DNA from: Peromyscus leucopus
Taxonomy: Eukaryota; Chordata; Mammalia; Rodentia; Cricetidae
DNA length: 64,000 nt
Direction: 5' to 3'
Assembly (NCBI RefSeq): GCF_004664715.2
Contig: NC_051079.1
Coordinates: 62,237,660-62,301,659, forward strand
The position numbers and the translations under genes are program-made. Below the pieces are notes generated by a model. It did no database searches and was not told where the DNA came from. It saw nothing but the letters and a program-made list of their open reading frames with translations. How positions within the stretch are numbered: position 1 is the stretch's first letter; the number at the start of each line of letters is the position of its first letter. Of this stretch, positions 37,565 to 52,512 are shown in pieces.

Positions 37565-37910
37565 TTAGTTAGGGTTTCAATGCTGTGAAGAGACACCATG
37601 ACCACAGCAACTTTTATAAAGGAAACCCCTTAATTTGGGTAGCTAACAGTTTCATTATCATCATGGTAGGAAACATGGAGGCATGCAGGTAGGCGTAGTG
37701 CTGGAGAAAGAGCTGAAAAGTTCTACATCTTGATCCGCAGGCAGCAGGAAGTGAACTGTGACTCTGGGTGTAGCTTGAGCATAGGAGACCTCAAATCCCA
37801 TCCCAACGGTGACACACTTCCTCCAACAAGGCCACACCTACTCCAACAAGGCCACACCTGCTAATAGTGGCACTCCCTTTGGGGGCTATTTTCTTTCACA
37901 TCACCAGGAT
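37565..37910. mobile_element. rodent interspersed repeat, family not named
   Basis: TCTTAGTTAGGGTTTCAATG, TGTGAAGAGACACCATGACC, CATCTTGATCCGCAGGCAGC and CTTCCTCCAACAAGGCCACA are hallmarks of an abundant muroid repeat. ACACCTACTCCAACAAGGCC is locally duplicated. It occurs again, more diverged, at 40.29 and 57.20 kb. Confidence 0.75.
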
Positions 37911-38962
37911 GTGCTCTAAAGGTTTCACAGAGCCTACCTTGGTACAAGGGTGCAGTGGGAAGGGAAAAAATGACCCACAGCCAACTGCTTGACCCTGAGG
38001 CATCCTTGGCACTTTCCAGGTGTCTAATAGGCCCCAGGTCCCGAGCGCTTCAGCTGGTGCATCAGGTTGTATGTTGGGCCACCTTATCAGTCATAGAACC
38101 ACCCCCTGATGATTGGTTGGCTTCCTTGCATGATTCCAGTATATGGCCTTAGGTCTGAGGTTTTGCTGAATGGAAGCAGAGGCATCTGACTGGGGAGAAT
38201 ACGGGATTTTCATGCTCAAGGGGTAGCCCGGGGATTCTTGGACCTGCTGTACTCAGAGCTGTGATTTTATTGGCTCGGGATTTGTGGCTTCATGAAAAGG
38301 CTGACAGTTATTAGAAAGGGCTTTAACTCATCTCTGAGGATGAAAGGTCCTGCCACAGAATGATAGAAGTCATTGTCCCTCCCTCAGCAGGTGTTTATTG
38401 AGTGCCTTGTGTGTTAGCGACTCTTCTACATAGTGAGACAAAAATAATAATCAAAAAGGTCCTTTTCATCTTAGAAGACAGAAGATGGAGACGGGAGTCC
38501 TGAGATTACCCATCATGTGCCATAAAAGAAAGCTGAGCAAGGGGCATGAAGAGTGACTTATAGGGGTGGCGGGGCATGGGTCACATGTGACGGCCAGAGG
38601 TGCCTCTCTAAGAAGACCCCTGAGTGAGGTAAGAGTGAGCCATGAGGACTTCTAGAGTGCCTGGTACTGAGCAGACAGGAGGAGAAGGGTAGTAAGGATT
38701 TGGCAGAGAGATGGGGTCAGACCTGGAAGTCCTCTGTGATCTCAGGAACCACTGTAACCTGTGAAACCTCCAGAGATAAGCAACTCTGTCTTTAGAATTG
38801 AAGGCTCTTTGAGCTGGGTAATAAACTGGAACACATGCCCTGAACTATCCTGGAGATGCGAGATTTAGTCATTATTTCCAATTTGCCTACGTATCCAAAG
38901 GATGTTAATTTCAACTTTTGTGTTAGGATTCCATTGCCTAAAAATTTAACATCATTGTCATC

Positions 38963-38966
<4 letters not shown>

Positions 38967-39025
<59 letters not shown>
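38967..39025. repeat. (TG)n microsatellite
   Basis: About 29 perfect TG units, one of the longest uninterrupted dinucleotide tracts in the window. Confidence 0.97.
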
Positions 39026-39027
<2 letters not shown>

Positions 39028-40284
39028 GTCGGTCAGAGGATAACTTCTAAGAGTCAGTCCTTCCCTTCTATCTGGAATTGAGGTCAGGTAATCAGGCTTG
39101 GTGGCAGCCACCCTTCCCTCTGACACCCACCTCACCAGCCTCTCACGCCTTAGATTTTGGAATAGTTTTAATTTATTCTTTGAGTCCATCTGCTACTATC
39201 TCTTTCCAACTCCCCCAGTGCCCCACACTCTAAAACTTCATGTGTTCTTTTTTTTTTTCTTCTTGTTTTTAATAACTTCGTGAGTCCAATCAGGCTGCCC
39301 ATACATACATGGCTGTGGGACCATCCACTGGGGCATGGGCAACCTCCCAGTGGCCATGTCCTCAAAGGAGAGCGACTCTCCTTCCCTGAGTAGACATCAG
39401 CTGTCCATAGTTCCTCCACCAAGGGTGGACCCTCAGCATCCCCTGTCCCATCCCTGCTGGGGTTTCAACTGCCTTTGTCTTGTGCAGGTAACCACGGTCA
39501 TGCCATGTCGTTTTCCAGAGCTCCTTCCCGTCCTCTAGCTCTTCCATTCTTTCCACCCACCCTCCTCTGGTGTTCCCTGAACCTTGGATAGGCAGGGGGG
39601 CAGGAGGAGAGGTGGGGAGGCATCTGCTATGGATGACCCATCCACAGCCAGCACTGACTATCACTTAAACTTGGCATTTTGACCAGTTATGAATCTGCAT
39701 CAACCACTGCCCATGCAAAAAGAAGTTTCTCTAACCAAAGTGGTGAGAAACAAACATTTATGGATGTAAACATAAGTATTTAGAAGGTAGTTTGACAACA
39801 TGACCAATTAGCAAGGCTTACTGTTGTAAGTTCCCCCTCAGAGCCTGTGGTCTTAGTCATGGATTTATAATCCCAGCTTGAATCCCTCCAATGGAAAAGA
39901 CCTCATCATAACAGAAAGTGATTGGTTACCCCCCAACCTTCATGCAACTGTTGCATCTCTCCAGGCAGGCCAGTATTGTAACATGTCAGGTCCAGCACTG
40001 GATAAGACCATCAGTTCCTTCCCCCTATCCCCTCAACAGTCTGCATAGTTTCTTCTAGCATTATGTAAGCTAGCCAGCAGAGAGGAATTTTTCTGGTCGG
40101 TTCAAGGTTGAGTCCTCTATGTCCTGAGTCCAAAGTGAGTGGCATCTTCAGCAATAGAGTCTTAACATCTAGTCCTTAAGGGCAACTAAGAGCAATGGCG
40201 CTAACCTATGTTATTTCGGTGTCTTCTGTGGCCCCCCTGACCAACAACTCATGGTGGAGTGGATACCCCATGTATCTAAGTTAC

Positions 40285-40650
40285 TTGACTGTTGCTGTGA
40301 TAAAATAGCATGACTAAAAGCAGCTTAAGACAGTAAGGGTTTGTTTTGCCTTATGGTTCCAGGGGGAGAGTCCATCATGGGAGGAAAGAAGACATGGCAA
40401 CAATCAGGGAAAATATAATGGCAAGAGAAGGAAGCTAGCTAATCACATCCACACACAGAACAGGAAGTGGGGCAAGGGTAGAAACACTCAAAGCCTGCCC
40501 CTGGTGGCATACTTTCTACAGCAAGGCTCCACCTCCTAAAGGTGCCATGACACTCACCCCCAAACATTGCTATCAAACTGGGGACCTAGTGTTCAAATAT
40601 ATGATGAGCATGTGGGAGACGTGTCTCACTCGAACCCTACTGCCAGGTTG
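40285..40650. mobile_element. rodent interspersed repeat, diverged copy
   Basis: TGTTGCTGTGATAAAATAGC, GCCTTATGGTTCCAGGGGGA, CCATCATGGGAGGAAAGAAG and CAAACTGGGGACCTAGTGTT follow the same plan as the 57.20 kb element. Confidence 0.65.
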
Positions 40651-41004
40651 TCCTATCCTCAGAAGCCATCCCACTGCAGATGATCTGTTGGTCCATAGCC
40701 TGAGTGGGTAAGCCAAGCTTAATATGATCTGAAAAGGGCTGTAGAGAAGACACTGGGTGCTTCATCCATGGAAGATAAGAAGGCTTCTTGGAAAAGTGAT
40801 AGATGAGACCTAAATAATGGGAAAAGTAAAGAAGAGTGAATTCAATGTAGAACCGTTAGAAGGTGGGGGTGTGATTTCAGTGTAGACAGCCCTTACCAAT
40901 TCATCATGCAGATGGCATTTTTTGTGGATAGCTTCTTTTACCCAGCATTATGTTTTTCATGGATCTAACACTTGGTTTTTAATTTTATTGTGTTTGTTTA
41001 TCTT

Positions 41005-41308
41005 GGAGGGGTACACACATGCCATAGCTTGTGTGTAGAGGCCAGAAGACAACTTTGAAAAGTCTACTCCCAAGCTTGGGTGGTGGTGGTGTCGCATACC
41101 TTTAAACCCAGCACTTGGGAGGCAGAGGCAGGTAGTTCTCTGAGTTCAAGGCCAGCCTGGTCTACAGAGCAAGTTCCAGGACAGCCAGAGCTACATAGAG
41201 AAACCCTGTCCCTATTCCCTCTACCATGTAGGTTCCAGAAACTGAACACAGGTCATCAGCCTTGGCAGCAAGCACCTTTGCCTTCTGAGTTGCCTCACTG
41301 GCCCTAGT
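41005..41308 (-). mobile_element. B3 SINE split by a B1
   Basis: The left part GAGGCCAGAAGACAACTTTG and right part CTCTACCATGTAGGTTCCAG, then TGGCAGCAAGCACCTTTGCC are the two halves of an inverted B3. A B1 lies exactly between them. Confidence 0.8.
41070..41213 (+). mobile_element. B1 SINE inserted in B3
   Basis: GGTGGTGGTGTCGCATACCT, AACCCAGCACTTGGGAGGCA, GGCCAGCCTGGTCTACAGAG and AGCTACATAGAGAAACCCTG are a nearly full-length B1 without an A tail. Confidence 0.9.
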
Positions 41309-42340
41309 TAGTATTTTAGTAATTATTGCTAAATACTAAGTCATTGTAGGGCTATGCCATTGGGCCATGAGTTGATTAGCATTTAGTTCTTACTTTTGAC
41401 TATTATGAGTAGTGTTGCCATAGTCACCTTTGTATAGGTTTTTATGGAGATTAGGTTTTTATTCCTCTGGGGTATATAATTAAAAGTGGGATTTCTGGGT
41501 CACTCGGGCATTATTTCGTGCTTAATACTAACGAATGATTTCAAAGTCTTTTTAGAACATTAATCTGCATTGTTACTTTAAGAAAAACACAAATATTTCT
41601 ATAATCACAATTTTTCTCTTCAAAAGTCCTAGGTTTTTCTTTAATGTTGCCTCTTTTCTTATTTAGCTTATTTATTGTTTATTTTTGCAGTCATAATCAC
41701 CTGTGCTTGAATCCATTTTCTTCAGTATAGCGTTTACTGGTGGCCCACCAGATTCCCATCACCCCATGTTTCCTTTGGTAATGTTCTCAGGAGCCACAGG
41801 CCGAGATTAGATCTGGGTGTCAGTACCAAATGTGTCTCCCCGTCTCCGAATCTGGAACACTAGTCCAGTGAGGCAGGGGAGGGCAGATGGGACAAAGACC
41901 AGAGGTGATGTGACCATTCTGAGCTTCTGGCTTTCCCAAGACTCCGATTTGATAGCTCATGATTCAGCAAGAGAGATAAGTACAGAAGGCTTTCTTTTCT
42001 GTGCATTCATCAATAAGGAGTGTGAGCTGAGCATAGACATTTGGGGGGGTCTCTGTGAGACATTTTAGGGGGTCTCTGTGAGTCCCAGGTGACCACAAGC
42101 AGTTTGACCCACTGTCTTGTTTAACTTGGATTCTCTCTGTACATAATTTCCCTTCAGAATGAAAACAGCTTTGGTTGAATCCATTTTCCTAGGTAGGGCT
42201 TTACCCATGACCTATTAGAATTCCATCTCCTCTGAAGGATCCTCCTCTTCTTCTATCACACAAACGTAGGGGTTTTTTGTCTTGTTTTGTTTTCTTTCAT
42301 TTTTTTTCTGGGCTTCGTTTTACCTGTTGATCTCTTTCAG

Positions 42341-42425
42341 CGAGTTGCAGACCTGGAACATGAAAATGCTCTCTTGAAGGACGAGAAGGAGCACCTTAAT
42401 AACCAAATCCTGCGCCAATCAAAAG
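42341..42425 (+). CDS. Myo5b: Myo5b exon E9: proximal coiled coil
   Basis: This 85-nt exon has acceptor ATCTCTTTCAG and donor AAAAG/GTAAGC. It encodes [20 protein letters not shown] then NQILRQSK plus the first base of the next codon. The regular spacing of L/V and charged residues is typical of a dimerising coiled coil. The residue before QSK is Arg (CGC) where I recall Cys in human myosin-Vb, a one-base difference. The exon starts in phase 0, so it fits the end of E8 if E8 is restored to a multiple of three. Confidence 0.95.
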
Positions 42426-43623
42426 GTAAGCTCCAAACCAGCTGTACGTCCCTCTTCTCCCTCTTCGCCGTTCCCTGGCCTCTTAGACAATGCAGAGGAG
42501 AAAGGGCTTACCAAGGGAGAGCTGGGGGAAAGGAGGGTGAATCTTAACATCCTGCTGTAACATTCCTTTGGAGAGTCTGTTGAAAGGGAAACATGTTCTT
42601 CATGTGTGAAACCATGCATGGGACTTGGTATCAGGAGGTCCCCTCTTCAAAGCATGACACTGCTGCACACAGCCCTGTGGCCTTGTGTGAGCATCCATCT
42701 GAAAATGGGCAGGAAAGACAGACCCAGAAGGGCTTGTGGGAGAAGTGAGCAAGATACACAGGGGAAGTGCTTAAGCTGGTGCTCAGCACAGTTGAGCACC
42801 CATGCGTGTGTTTACATTTGTCTTGCTCATCCTTATCACCCGTGTCTCCTACCACACGGTCACTCTGTTTGCTGAAGGACAGGATCTTTGATTAGACCCC
42901 AGATGAGCCTCTCTAGTGCTCACCAACTCCCAGGCTGCCACCCACCCCCGTGACTCACTTGTCTGGGGGGGGGGCACAGTGGAGTGCATAAATCCAGTTC
43001 TTGTCTGCTCAGGGTAACCAGATCTCCTCCCATCCTTAGGGTCCTCACCCATCTCACAGGGCAGCTGAGCATCACAACCTCACAGCCCCCCACTAGCCTA
43101 AGATCTTGTGAAAATAGGAGATGCTTTCACACTGCCCTTTAAAAAAAAAAAAAAAAATTTGCTTCCCTTCCGTTACTATGGATACAAGGTTGGCAAGAGA
43201 ATAAAGCCCATCTGAATTTCTTAGGTTCCTAGCCCGCTTCTCCCTGTATCATCTCTGGTCGGGTCTCCAAGAACCTGAAAGATCAGGATTATGAGAGTTG
43301 AGAATGAAGCCTGGGTTCTGCTGGAAATGCTGCCAGTCGTCCTTATGGCAGCTGTCAGAAGAGAGGCAGGCACACGGGCTGGGTGGGAGTGCTCGTGTGC
43401 ATTGAGAGTTCCTCCCCTACCTCCCCAAGAGCAGGGTCACCCTTCTTCCTGCCGGAACCCTTGGTTCCGAATAATGAGCCCCTCCCTCCTCAACCCCACA
43501 GTAGGTGAGGAGAATGAGATGAGCCTCTTAACAGGAGATTAGTCAGAATGCTCCTAGCAGGGCATGCGCGTTTGAGGATCCCCCTCAGTTGCTGAAACCC
43601 GGCTTCTCATGCCTGCCTTCCAG
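42426..43623 (+). other. Myo5b: intron E9-E10
   Basis: This 1.2-kb intron contains a poly-A of about 17 at 43,141 and a G-run near 42,965. No transposon is recognised. Confidence 0.9.
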
Positions 43624-43772
43624 CTGAATCTTCCCAGAGCTCTGTAGAGGAGAACCTCCTGATGAAGAAGGAGCTGGAGGAGGAGAGGTCCAGGTACCAG
43701 AACCTCGTGAAGGAATACTCCCGGCTGGAGCAGAGATATGAGAACCTGCGAGATGAGGTGACCATCGTAAAG
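43624..43772 (+). CDS. Myo5b: Myo5b exon E10: coiled coil, probable GC donor
   Basis: This 149-nt exon has acceptor GCCTTCCAG. It completes an Ala codon and encodes [20 protein letters not shown], then [20 protein letters not shown], then LRDEVTIVK. The human protein ends this block DEMTIIK and continues QTPGH, so the exon should run to GTAAAG at 43767-43772, where the next bases are GCAAGG: a GC-AG intron. A GT exists 15 nt earlier (GATGAG/GTGACC at 43758), and its use would delete VTIVK in frame. I chose the longer form because the family keeps these residues and AG/GCAAG fits the GC-donor consensus. Confidence 0.9.
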
Positions 43773-46715
<2,943 letters not shown>

Positions 46716-47194
46716 TGTGGGGTCTCAATGGTGTTGGGTTCAGAGCCTTCTCTCGTTGGAGTCAAACTGACGGCTCCTGTGAGCATCCCACACCACTGCT
46801 TCTGTGCAGGGTGTGCTCCCTGGGTGTCCCAGGGTGGAGGATTTCCACTGGGAAGCTGTAGGGAGTTTGTGGGAGCTCATGCCTGGAGGACTGGCAGAAG
46901 ATGCAGAGAAAACTAATACAGCAGAAGTCAAATTTAGCAAAGTCTACCACCCTTCCACGCCTGGAATCTAACATGACCTCAACCCCCTGACTCAGACAAG
47001 CCCCTTCTTACCCATGGCTGTGCCATCACCACAGCGGAAGTCACCCTCATCTTGAAAGAATACTGTGTGGCACTTTACACCAAAAAGTAATTGCTCTGTC
47101 TCCAGGACCTTTGGGGCCCCTAGGTTACATGTAGAACTATGCTAGGAACAGGCTCATAGCAAGTACACAAAGTGTGTGTTAACAAAAGAGAGCA

Positions 47195-47330
47195 TAGAGG
47201 CAGCAAGATGGCTCAGTATGGTGAAGGCACTTGCTGCCAAGCCTGATGGCCCGACTCTGATCCGAGGGACACATGTGATGGAAGGAGAGAACTGAGCCCT
47301 GCAAGTTGTCCTCTGACTTACACACACACA
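47195..47330 (+). mobile_element. B3 SINE
   Basis: GCAAGATGGCTCAGTATGGT, GCACTTGCTGCCAAGCCTGA and ATGGAAGGAGAGAACTGAGC, then AAGTTGTCCTCTGACTTACA match B3 from head to tail. The tail opens into the CA tract. Confidence 0.88.
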
Positions 47331-47352
47331 CACCAGGGCACATGCAAGCCAT

Positions 47353-47353
<1 letters not shown>

Positions 47354-47426
<73 letters not shown>
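47354..47426. repeat. compound (CAGA)n(CA)n microsatellite
   Basis: About eight CAGA units pass directly into about nineteen CA units. Confidence 0.95.
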
Positions 47427-47427
<1 letters not shown>

Positions 47428-50320
47428 TCACTAGTGTATAGTATATTTCTTTTTTTTTTTAAGACAGGTAAAAATTCAAGAGAAAAACTTAGCCATTGGG
47501 GAATTTGAGTCGTGTTTGGGACATACCCCAATGTAAGTGTAAGATAAATAATAACGTTGTAGTGTGGGTGTGAACGCAGAATTGATTGCACACACATCGG
47601 GGAGCCATTGGCTCTAGCAGTACAGGACATAAGAACCATGTTTTCTTACTTTGAAGTTGTGAGGAATGTTTCTCGTGGGATTTAAGTCCAGTTCTGGGTC
47701 ATATCACTAGCAGATTTATCCTCAAGCATCAGCTGAAAATCCTGGGGTTTGACACTCTTCCCACGTCCTTGACGCCCGCCAACCTGTACGCCATCTCTTC
47801 TTTCATAACGCCTTTCTTCCCTTTCCAGTCAGGTGTGGTGCAGACTCTGGTGTGGCTTGCTGTCAGATTATTGGGGATATTTTTATTGTTTGGTTTCTTT
47901 GTTTTGTTTTGTCTTAATTAGCAGTAAGTGAAGAGGTAAGTCTTGGTGGTGGATTTAAGTCTCTCGGGTAGATTAGATTCAGAGTGGGGAGTGAACACAT
48001 TAGATACATAAACAACTCTTCCAACTGTAAGGAAAAGCTGTCCTGACAGACAAACATAAACCAAATACTAGACAGATGTTCTTAGAGTTGTATCCAAAAA
48101 AAAAAACCCACTGTACCATGTCCTAAGTTAAAATATCCTTTAGTCCTCCAATCTTCCAGACACTAACTCAGCAACAACACACCCACAGGGTGCTGGCTAT
48201 TCACCCCCGTGACCAGTGGGGGTGACAGAGAGTTACCATTGCTCTGTTGCACCAGTAAGGCTCATACAGCAAATCACCTGCCTGGGAGAAGATCAAAGGT
48301 CAAAATGAAAGACAATTTCTGGTGAACATTAGTTGCTCTTGTGCCACTAAAGTCAAGGGATTTTAAGTCGGCTGTCGTAAGTCATGGGTGATCTATGTGT
48401 ATGAAAAGGATGGCATTAAATATGCCTGGCCTAGAAGTTCCTCGGTACTCTCCTGTATCTAGGCATGATTTCCCCATTTCAGAAATGGAAGCTTGGCTTC
48501 AGAGTTGGCTTGCCTGGATACCAAGTGAAAAGGTGACTCTCTCAGAATATAATCAGCAAGCAAGACCGATTGGCTGTGTCCTGCCTGTTGTTGCCCACGG
48601 GGGGTAGAACAGGAAATAATATGGACCCTCTATCATCCCCTGAAATTAAACTTCCAGAGATCGAGTTTGAGTCTTCCCTTGGTTTCAAAAAGAATCCTAA
48701 GCCACCTGGAGAGAGACAACCCAGGTCCCCAGCTTAGAGGCCAGGCACTCAGCATAGCCTGACTGAGGTGTCTGTGGAATATTCAATCCACGTGGCGTGA
48801 CTAAGCCACTGTGAGAGAGGGGTCTCTGTGGCTGCTAGACAGGCTGCTCCGTCTATCCAGTTCCTTTTCCCCTGACCCGGCACAACTAACCTTGTCCACT
48901 CCAGTGACTCTGACAGACCACCATGTACTTAGAAAGATGACTTACATGGCCCTTCGGGTATGACTACAGGATGCTCTTTCTGTGAGAATCTAATGTATTC
49001 AACATGTAGAGGGGTTGTGTAGCAAATCTATGCCACACAGAATGCAAGTGCAGGCCCCTTACCTAGCATCAGGAATGCTGACTCCGGGCATTCACGTCCC
49101 CTGGCCCACTGGTGATGGAGGGAGGCAAGAAGTTGGTACCTTGGCAGAGCTTTTTCCCGGCTTACTGGGCAGGAAACAGTGCGGCAAATGTACATGCCCT
49201 TCATCTGGAAGAGGTTACAGGAGAGGCTCACTCTAAAGCCCAGGTACCCTGGTCCATCCACAGCAATGCTAGCCTTACCTGGACTTCAGGTTCCTACGAC
49301 TTAGGTAATCTTATTAAGTACTCTATTAGGTTTTACTTCTAAAGACCCATGTTCTTCAGGGTCCCCCCCGCCGACTTAAACTCACTCCAAGCAGTTAGCC
49401 ACTTAGGAAGTTGTTTGTGCCCCCTTTTCAACAGCCAATTCTACTGTAATGGCTGCCGCACAGTCAGAGGAGTTCTTGGCTGACCCCAGTCCTGGTGGAC
49501 CTGTTATTCTAGTTACCGCTGCCCAGAGCCGTCAGCCTTGGCATTCTGACACCTGCCATGTGTACTGTATACCTACTGTGGGCCAGCTGCCTTACTAGAA
49601 GGCCACAGAGGAAGCAGCTCAGTTCAATACAAGGTGCTTTGGACTACCTGGGAAACAGACCCGTGAGTGCACACCCCCAAAACATGAGAAGAGCATTCAT
49701 ATTCAGGTTTTACAGCTAGGTGCTGAAACAAAAGACCACCACATCAGCCGCTCATTAACAACAATGTCGTCTTCCAGAGGCCAGAAGTCAGACGTCGGGG
49801 TTTTGATGTGGCCGTCCCCTGTAAGCGGTGGGGAGGACTTAACCTCCTGCCTTCCTCTTGATTTCTGATGTTCTTAACTTGTAGCTGACTCCAGTCCCTC
49901 CTCCATATTAATATGGCCATCTCGTCTGTCTGTTCTTTCCTCTTACAGCATTAGGACTCACTTCATTACATCTCCTAAGACCCTATTTCCAAACGAGGTC
50001 ACATTCACAGGGAGAAGAATTTAGGACTTAAAAGTATTAGGGGTGTATAATTTAACTCATGACACAGTGCTATACATATTGAACCTGTCAGCATCTGTGG
50101 GGACCATGTAATACAGTGGGAGAAGGAGGGAGTTGTTTTGGGGGGGATTCATGGTAGCCCGAGTACTGAGCTACTTTTTGAGGGAGATGGGGAATTTACC
50201 TGTGGAGGGTGAGGTTGCCAGCTATTCATGCAAAAGTAGAGAAGGCTTGGCTGCCATCAGACATGTCTGCAGAGCATGTGCCCTGTGGTGTGTGCTCACC
50301 TTTCTGTCCTTCCTGTGCAG

Positions 50321-50386
50321 ATGGAACAACAAAACAATGGCATCGATGTGGACCAGGATGCCGACCTGGCCTACAACAGTCTGAAG
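50321..50386 (+). CDS. Myo5b: Myo5b exon E13: short symmetric 22-codon exon
   Basis: This 66-nt exon is phase 0 at both ends, with acceptor CCTTCCTGTGCAG and donor CTGAAG/GTAAGT. It encodes MEQQNNGIDVDQDADLAYNS then LK. The first half is acidic/Asn/Gln-rich and differs markedly from the human segment as I recall it, while AYNSLK is conserved. The splice sites are strong, so it is likely usually included, but skipping would remove exactly 22 residues in frame. It lies 4.3 kb after E12. Confidence 0.93.
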
Positions 50387-50884
50387 GTAAGTAAGGCTGG
50401 CTGTTCCTGCTAGTAGACGGATGCCGTAGCCAGGCTTCAGGAGACCAGGTCCTCAGCTCCAGTCTGCTCATCAGTAGAGCGATAAGCAAGTGACTGCATC
50501 CCTACACTTTCACATCTCCGTCTTTGAAATGGAGGGGAGTTTGTATTTATACCAAGACACACAGGCCTCTCCTTGAAACGACTCCAGTTAACATAAAATG
50601 TGGTCACAGGGGTAAAACCACTTTGCAACCTATCCAGATGTAAGGCAGAGGGTTTCCCTGAGTGGCAAATGCTGAGTTGGCAGGAGAGGGCGAAGTAGAG
50701 CAGTGGAGACTTCAGGCCCAAGGAGGAGGGAAGGGACATCAGAGCAGGCCCTCCCTCCCGAAGACTTCATAATGAGGCACTACAGCAGTCTGCTGGTCAC
50801 TAATAGGACAACAGTTTGCTAATAGCCATTGCCCAGAAAACAGCCTTGAGTCCTTCCTGTTCCTTCCACCTCCCAACCCCTTTT

Positions 50885-51250
50885 CACTGTGGTAAAATAC
50901 ATAGAGCATAAATTTTGCTGTCTTAACAACTTTAAGTGTATATAAGGGTCAGTAAGAGAGGAGTCATTCCTAATGTTCAAGCGGCTCACGGCTGTTCACC
51001 CCTGTAATTCTGTTTATCCTGCAAAACCTATCTCCACTGAAGACTTCCGCTCCTCCCTCCCCACAGCCCCAACCAGACACCATTCTACTTCCTGCCTCTA
51101 CGTGCTACTCTAGATGCCTCACAAGGTGGACTTATGTGTGGTATTTGTCGTCTTATGACAGTTTGTATCATTTACCTTAACGCCTTCCAGATCCATTCCT
51201 GTTCGCAATGTTGTCATCCTGGATCAGGCACTCGACTGGCTGTGAGCCTT
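50885..51250 (-). mobile_element. ancient L1 (L1M-type) 3' fragment
   Basis: ACTGTGGTAAAATACATAGA, GCTGTCTTAACAACTTTAAG, CCAACCAGACACCATTCTAC and CCTTCCAGATCCATTCCTGT are the inverted L1 3'-region words also seen near the window start. Confidence 0.7.
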
Positions 51251-51445
51251 CCCCTCCCTGGACTCAGCTTTGGCGTCTTGCTCAGATGATAGAGGCTCTT
51301 CTCCCCGGGATTTGCTCAGTTATCTTGTGACTCTAACGAGCATATCACTTCTTCAAGTTCTTAGAAAGTCACAGAGCAGATGAGCACACAAAGGCTTTAG
51401 GAAGTCTTGTTAACAGCATGCTGCTTACAACTGTCAGCTTGAGGA

Positions 51446-51500
51446 GGGGCGTAGCTTGGTGATAGAGAACTTGTCCTGGCTTTGATCTCCAGCACTGCAT
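51446..51500 (+). mobile_element. ID-type SINE fragment
   Basis: GGCGTAGCTTGGTGATAGAG and TTTGATCTCCAGCACTGC are the ID core. A CA tract follows. Confidence 0.7.
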
Positions 51501-51513
51501 ATGGACAAACATG

Positions 51514-51515
<2 letters not shown>

Positions 51516-51567
<52 letters not shown>
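51516..51567. repeat. (CA)n microsatellite
   Basis: About 26 perfect AC units, 300 bp before E14. Confidence 0.97.
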
Positions 51568-51568
<1 letters not shown>

Positions 51569-51866
51569 CACTTCCACAAAGAAGAATTTCATGGCCAGAT
51601 GTGCTCAAGATATATATTGCTTCACTAGCAAATACTGTAGAGCCATTGTCTCAAATGCATTTCTCTGAGAACTCAAGGTGAGGAGTAATCCCCAGTTCTG
51701 ACTGACCACTGACGCCCTCAGAACTTGAGCCATGTATGTCTCCTTTAAAAACGGAACGTTGCTCTTCTGGCAGACAGGGAAAGTTAAGGCAAGAGAAGAG
51801 ACGGGCTAGCTGGAACTTGCTGTGGCTCCAGGAAGCCTCCAGCTGTGCCCCTTGGCTGTCTTGCAG

Positions 51867-52106
51867 AGACAAGAGCTTGAGTCGGAGAACAAGAAGCTGA
51901 AGAACGATCTGAATGAGCTGAGGAAAGCTGTCGCCGACCAAGCCATGCAGGACAACTCCACCCCCAGCTCCCCAGACAGCTACAGCCTTCTGCTGAACCA
52001 GCTCAAGCTGGCCAATGAGGAGCTTGAGGTCCGCAAAGAGGAGGTGCTGATCCTCAGGACCCAGATCATGAATGCTGACCAGCGCCGACTGGCTGGCAAG
52101 CACATG
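51867..52106 (+). CDS. Myo5b: Myo5b exon E14: medial tail coiled coil
   Basis: This 240-nt, 80-codon exon is phase 0 at both ends, with acceptor GCTGTCTTGCAG and donor CACATG/GTAAGG. It encodes [60 protein letters not shown] and [20 protein letters not shown]. Two coiled-coil stretches flank a Ser/Pro-rich break (STPSSPDS). [13 protein letters not shown] and [14 protein letters not shown] are shared with myosin-Va, so this block is conserved across the class. It is intact. Confidence 0.97.
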
Positions 52107-52312
52107 GTAAGGAGATGGCAGCCATGGTTGGGTTTCTTGGGGGTGACACTGGGCCAGTAGGCTTGTGTTTTTATGTGTCTTGGGGGTCTTGAACCTGAAG
52201 AACAAGATGTCTGTCTTTGAGGTCTCTGAGAGCAGCACAGGGTTGATGCCCTTTCTTCATGACCTTCATGATCAAGAGATGGAGCTAGAAGTTTCTAGAA
52301 TTTACTGACTTT

Positions 52313-52472
52313 AAGAAAGTGATCTAGCCGGGCGGTGGTGGCGCACGCCTTTAATCCCAGCACTCGGGAGGCAGAGCCAGGCGGATCTCTGTGAGTTCGA
52401 GGCCAGCCTGGGCTACCAAGTGAGCTCCAGGAAAGGCGCAAAGCTACGCAGAGAAACCCTGTCTCGAAAAAC

Positions 52473-52512
<40 letters not shown>

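Larger units (their letters stand above)
40895..41600 (-). mobile_element. ancient L1 (L1M-type), interrupted by nested SINEs
   Basis: Before the inserts: CATTTTTTGTGGATAGCTTC and TTTCATGGATCTAACAC. After them: GCCATTGGGCCATGAGTTGA, TGAGTAGTGTTGCCATAGTC and AAAGTGGGATTTCTGGGTCA. The two parts are co-linear pieces of one antisense L1 3' region. Confidence 0.7.
34552..42340 (+). other. Myo5b: intron E8-E9
   Basis: The first 2.6 kb is in the noisy block. The clean part contains two copies of an unnamed rodent repeat (37.57 and 40.29 kb), a long (TG)n and a nested L1/B3/B1 cluster. The stretches 37.9-38.9, 39.3-40.3 and 41.6-42.3 kb look unique. Confidence 0.8.
50387..51866 (+). other. Myo5b: intron E13-E14
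   Basis: This 1.5-kb intron holds an L1M fragment, an ID element and a (CA)n tract. Donor is GTAAGT and acceptor CTTGCAG. Confidence 0.92.

Noticed and set aside
43624..43757. E10 ending at the canonical GT (GATGAG/GTGACC)
   Set aside because: It would delete VTIVK, which corresponds to conserved MTIIK in human. The downstream AAG/GCAAGG fits a GC donor. Kept as a possible minor form.
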